From assembly GCA_025999935.1 (NCBI GenBank), contig BNXY01000089.1, positions 1 through 6,608 of the forward strand: DNA of 6,608 bases. The letters run 5' to 3'. This document shows positions 5,124 to 6,608 of this stretch, in pieces. Source of the stretch: Bacteroidia bacterium. GTDB lineage: Bacteria; Bacteroidota; Bacteroidia; Bacteroidales; Azobacteroidaceae. The notes below the pieces were generated by a model. That model searched no databases, was not told the DNA's origin, and saw nothing but the letters and a program-made list of their open reading frames with translations. Positions within the stretch are counted from its first letter, which is position 1. Each line of letters begins with the position of its first letter. The position numbers were made by a program, and so were the translations under genes.

Positions 5124-6608
5124 ATGGAACAACATAGCTATGAAGACGTCATTGACGTCCGGGGCGCCCGCGTACACAACTTAAAAAACATAGACGTAAA
5201 AATTCCCCGAAACAAATTTACCGTCATTACCGGTTTGAGCGGTAGCGGTAAGTCTTCCTTGGCTTTCGACACGATTTTTGCCGAAGGACAGCGGCGTTAC
5301 ATCGAAACATTTTCGGCTTACGCCCGCTCTTTCCTTGGGAATCTGGAACGTCCCGACGTGGACAAAATTACCGGTTTAAGTCCGGTTATTTCCATCGAAC
5401 AGAAGACGACCAATCGGAGTCCACGCTCCACAGTGGGCACGACCACAGAGATTTACGATTTCCTGCGCCTACTCTACGCCCGCGCCGGAGAAGCTTATTC
5501 CTACCTGAGCGGCGAAAAAATGGTCAAATACACCGAAGAACAGGTTATTGAACTGATTATGAGTAGTTACGAAGGGAAAAAAGTCTATCTCCTCGCACCG
5601 GTCGTTCGTAATCGCAAGGGGCACTACAAAGAATTGTTCGAACAATTGCGAAAAAAAGGTTTCCTCAATGTCCGCACGGACGGCGAATTGCGGGAAATCA
5701 CTCCCGGCATGAAATTAGACCGCTACAAGAACCATGCGGTAGAAGTTGTTGTTGATAAACTGATTATCACTCCCAAAGACGAAAAACGAATCAAAGAAAG
5801 CGTAAAAACGGCCATGCGGCAGGGAGACGGTCTGTTGATGGCGCTTGAAGTCGAAACGGGAGAAATCCGCCATCTCAGCCGCCACTTGATGTGTCCCACT
5901 ACGGGGCTGTCGTACAGCGAACCGGCTCCGCACAATTTTTCGTTCAATTCGCCGCACGGCGCTTGTCCAAAATGCAAAGGCCTGGGTATGGTAAGCCAAA
6001 TTGATTTGCAAAAAATTATTCCCGACCCAAAACAAAACATTTATCAAGGTGGAATCGCGCCGCTTGGAAAATATAGAAATGTGTTGATATTCTGGCAGAT
6101 AGAAGCTATTTTGGATAAATATGGAGTGAACCTGAAAACCCCCTTAAATGAAGCGCCCGAAGAAGCTATCGACGAAATCATGAACGGAACCGACGAACAT
6201 TTGCAAATCAAAAACGAATCGCTCGGCAATTCCAATTATTTTCTTTCCTTTGAAGGCGTTAGCAAATACATCACGATGCAGCAGGAACAGGATACTTCAG
6301 CAGCCGCGCAAAAATGGGCAGACCAGTTTATCCGCACCGCCCCTTGTCCGCAATGTAACGGGCGGCGATTGAACAAAGAAGCCCTGCATTATTTTATCAA
6401 CGGAAAAAATATCTCAGAATTGGCGGAAATGGATATTTCGGAACTGAATGTCTGGCTGGCTGATTTGGACGAACATTTATCGGAAAAACAAAAGTTGATT
6501 GCCGTAGAAATACTGAAAGAAATCCGCTCAAGGATTCAATTTCTGTTGGATGTCGGCTTGGAATACCTTTCGCTGGGACGCTCGTCGGTAAGCCTTTCCG
6601 GCGGGGAA
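5124..6608 (+). CDS. uvrA: UvrABC excinuclease subunit A, N-terminal half (3' end outside the window)
   Basis: UvrA is the damage-sensing ABC ATPase of nucleotide excision repair; as a dimer in the cytoplasm it scans DNA and loads UvrB. The 495 codons present are about half of the usual length of around 940. Visible in order are: the opening IDVRGARVHNLKNIDVKIPR; Walker A GLSGSGKSS (37-45); the UvrA-specific FAEGQRRYIETFSAYARSFL (52-71); SPVISIEQKTTNRSPRSTVG (86-105); the UvrB-binding region (about 131-245); the first zinc-site region with C257, C281 and C284; the insertion domain; CPQCNGRRL (408-416); and the ABC signature LSGGE (491-495), at which the window ends. The second expected ligand of the first zinc site is Thr260 rather than Cys (C-P-T-T). 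The ATG at 5124 follows an A-rich stretch without Shine-Dalgarno and places the motifs at normal distances. The gene is divergent from the T9SS operon. Confidence 0.97.
   Translation, partial: MEQHSYEDVIDVRGARVHNLKNIDVKIPRNKFTVITGLSGSGKSSLAFDTIFAEGQRRYIETFSAYARSFLGNLERPDVDKITGLSPVISIEQKTTNRSPRSTVGTTTEIYDFLRLLYARAGEAYSYLSGEKMVKYTEEQVIELIMSSYEGKKVYLLAPVVRNRKGHYKELFEQLRKKGFLNVRTDGELREITPGMKLDRYKNHAVEVVVDKLIITPKDEKRIKESVKTAMRQGDGLLMALEVETGEIRHLSRHLMCPTTGLSYSEPAPHNFSFNSPHGACPKCKGLGMVSQIDLQKIIPDPKQNIYQGGIAPLGKYRNVLIFWQIEAILDKYGVNLKTPLNEAPEEAIDEIMNGTDEHLQIKNESLGNSNYFLSFEGVSKYITMQQEQDTSAAAQKWADQFIRTAPCPQCNGRRLNKEALHYFINGKNISELAEMDISELNVWLADLDEHLSEKQKLIAVEILKEIRSRIQFLLDVGLEYLSLGRSSVSLSGGE

Noticed and set aside
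5715..6235. Three minus-strand open frames
   Set aside because: They lie antisense to uvrA, whose motifs run through this whole region.

Overview
The window looks like chromosomal DNA from a member of the Bacteroidota, most likely of the order Bacteroidales. The evidence is a type IX secretion (T9SS) C-terminal sorting domain, 6-bladed beta-propeller lipoproteins of the IPLET/GQGPxEY kind, a Bacteroidales-type GG leader peptide, promoter boxes matching the Bacteroides TTTG/TAnnTTTG pattern, few Shine-Dalgarno sites and very AT-rich intergenic DNA. The genus cannot be fixed from the sequence alone.

Layout: four genes lie on the minus strand and one on the plus strand. At the left edge (1-228, minus) is the N-terminal part of a lipoprotein that resembles the start of the next gene. 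Positions 229-715 hold its promoter and a large nested palindrome (element A, 425-683). Positions 716-1993 (minus) encode a full-length 6-bladed beta-propeller lipoprotein whose reading frame is preceded, in frame and without a stop, by a 35-residue GG leader/RiPP-precursor-like peptide. Positions 1994-2259 hold a second nested palindrome (element B, about 2044-2236), clearly related to A. Next comes a minus-strand two-gene unit: a 716-residue secreted T9SS substrate (2681-4831), followed after 7 bp by a 137-residue protein with a signal peptide and a C-terminal membrane anchor (2260-2673). An AT-rich divergent promoter region (4832-5123) separates this unit from uvrA on the plus strand (5124 to past the window end), which is cut at the first ABC signature motif.

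How the parts fit: uvrA is a housekeeping DNA-repair gene and marks the edge of a small accessory, cell-surface locus. The T9SS substrate and its small membrane partner are probably co-transcribed from a promoter near 4882. The two beta-propeller lipoproteins look like paralogues in tandem. In Bacteroidales such lipoproteins are often neighbours of small leader-peptide genes, and here the leader is fused to the lipoprotein frame. Elements A and B each lie just past the stop codon of a minus-strand gene. They share their outer arms and the tip of their core hairpin but differ in the core stem, which is nevertheless almost perfectly paired in both. The fusion and this pair of elements are the two most unusual things in the window. 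No tRNA, rRNA, CRISPR array, transposase or complete insertion sequence was seen.
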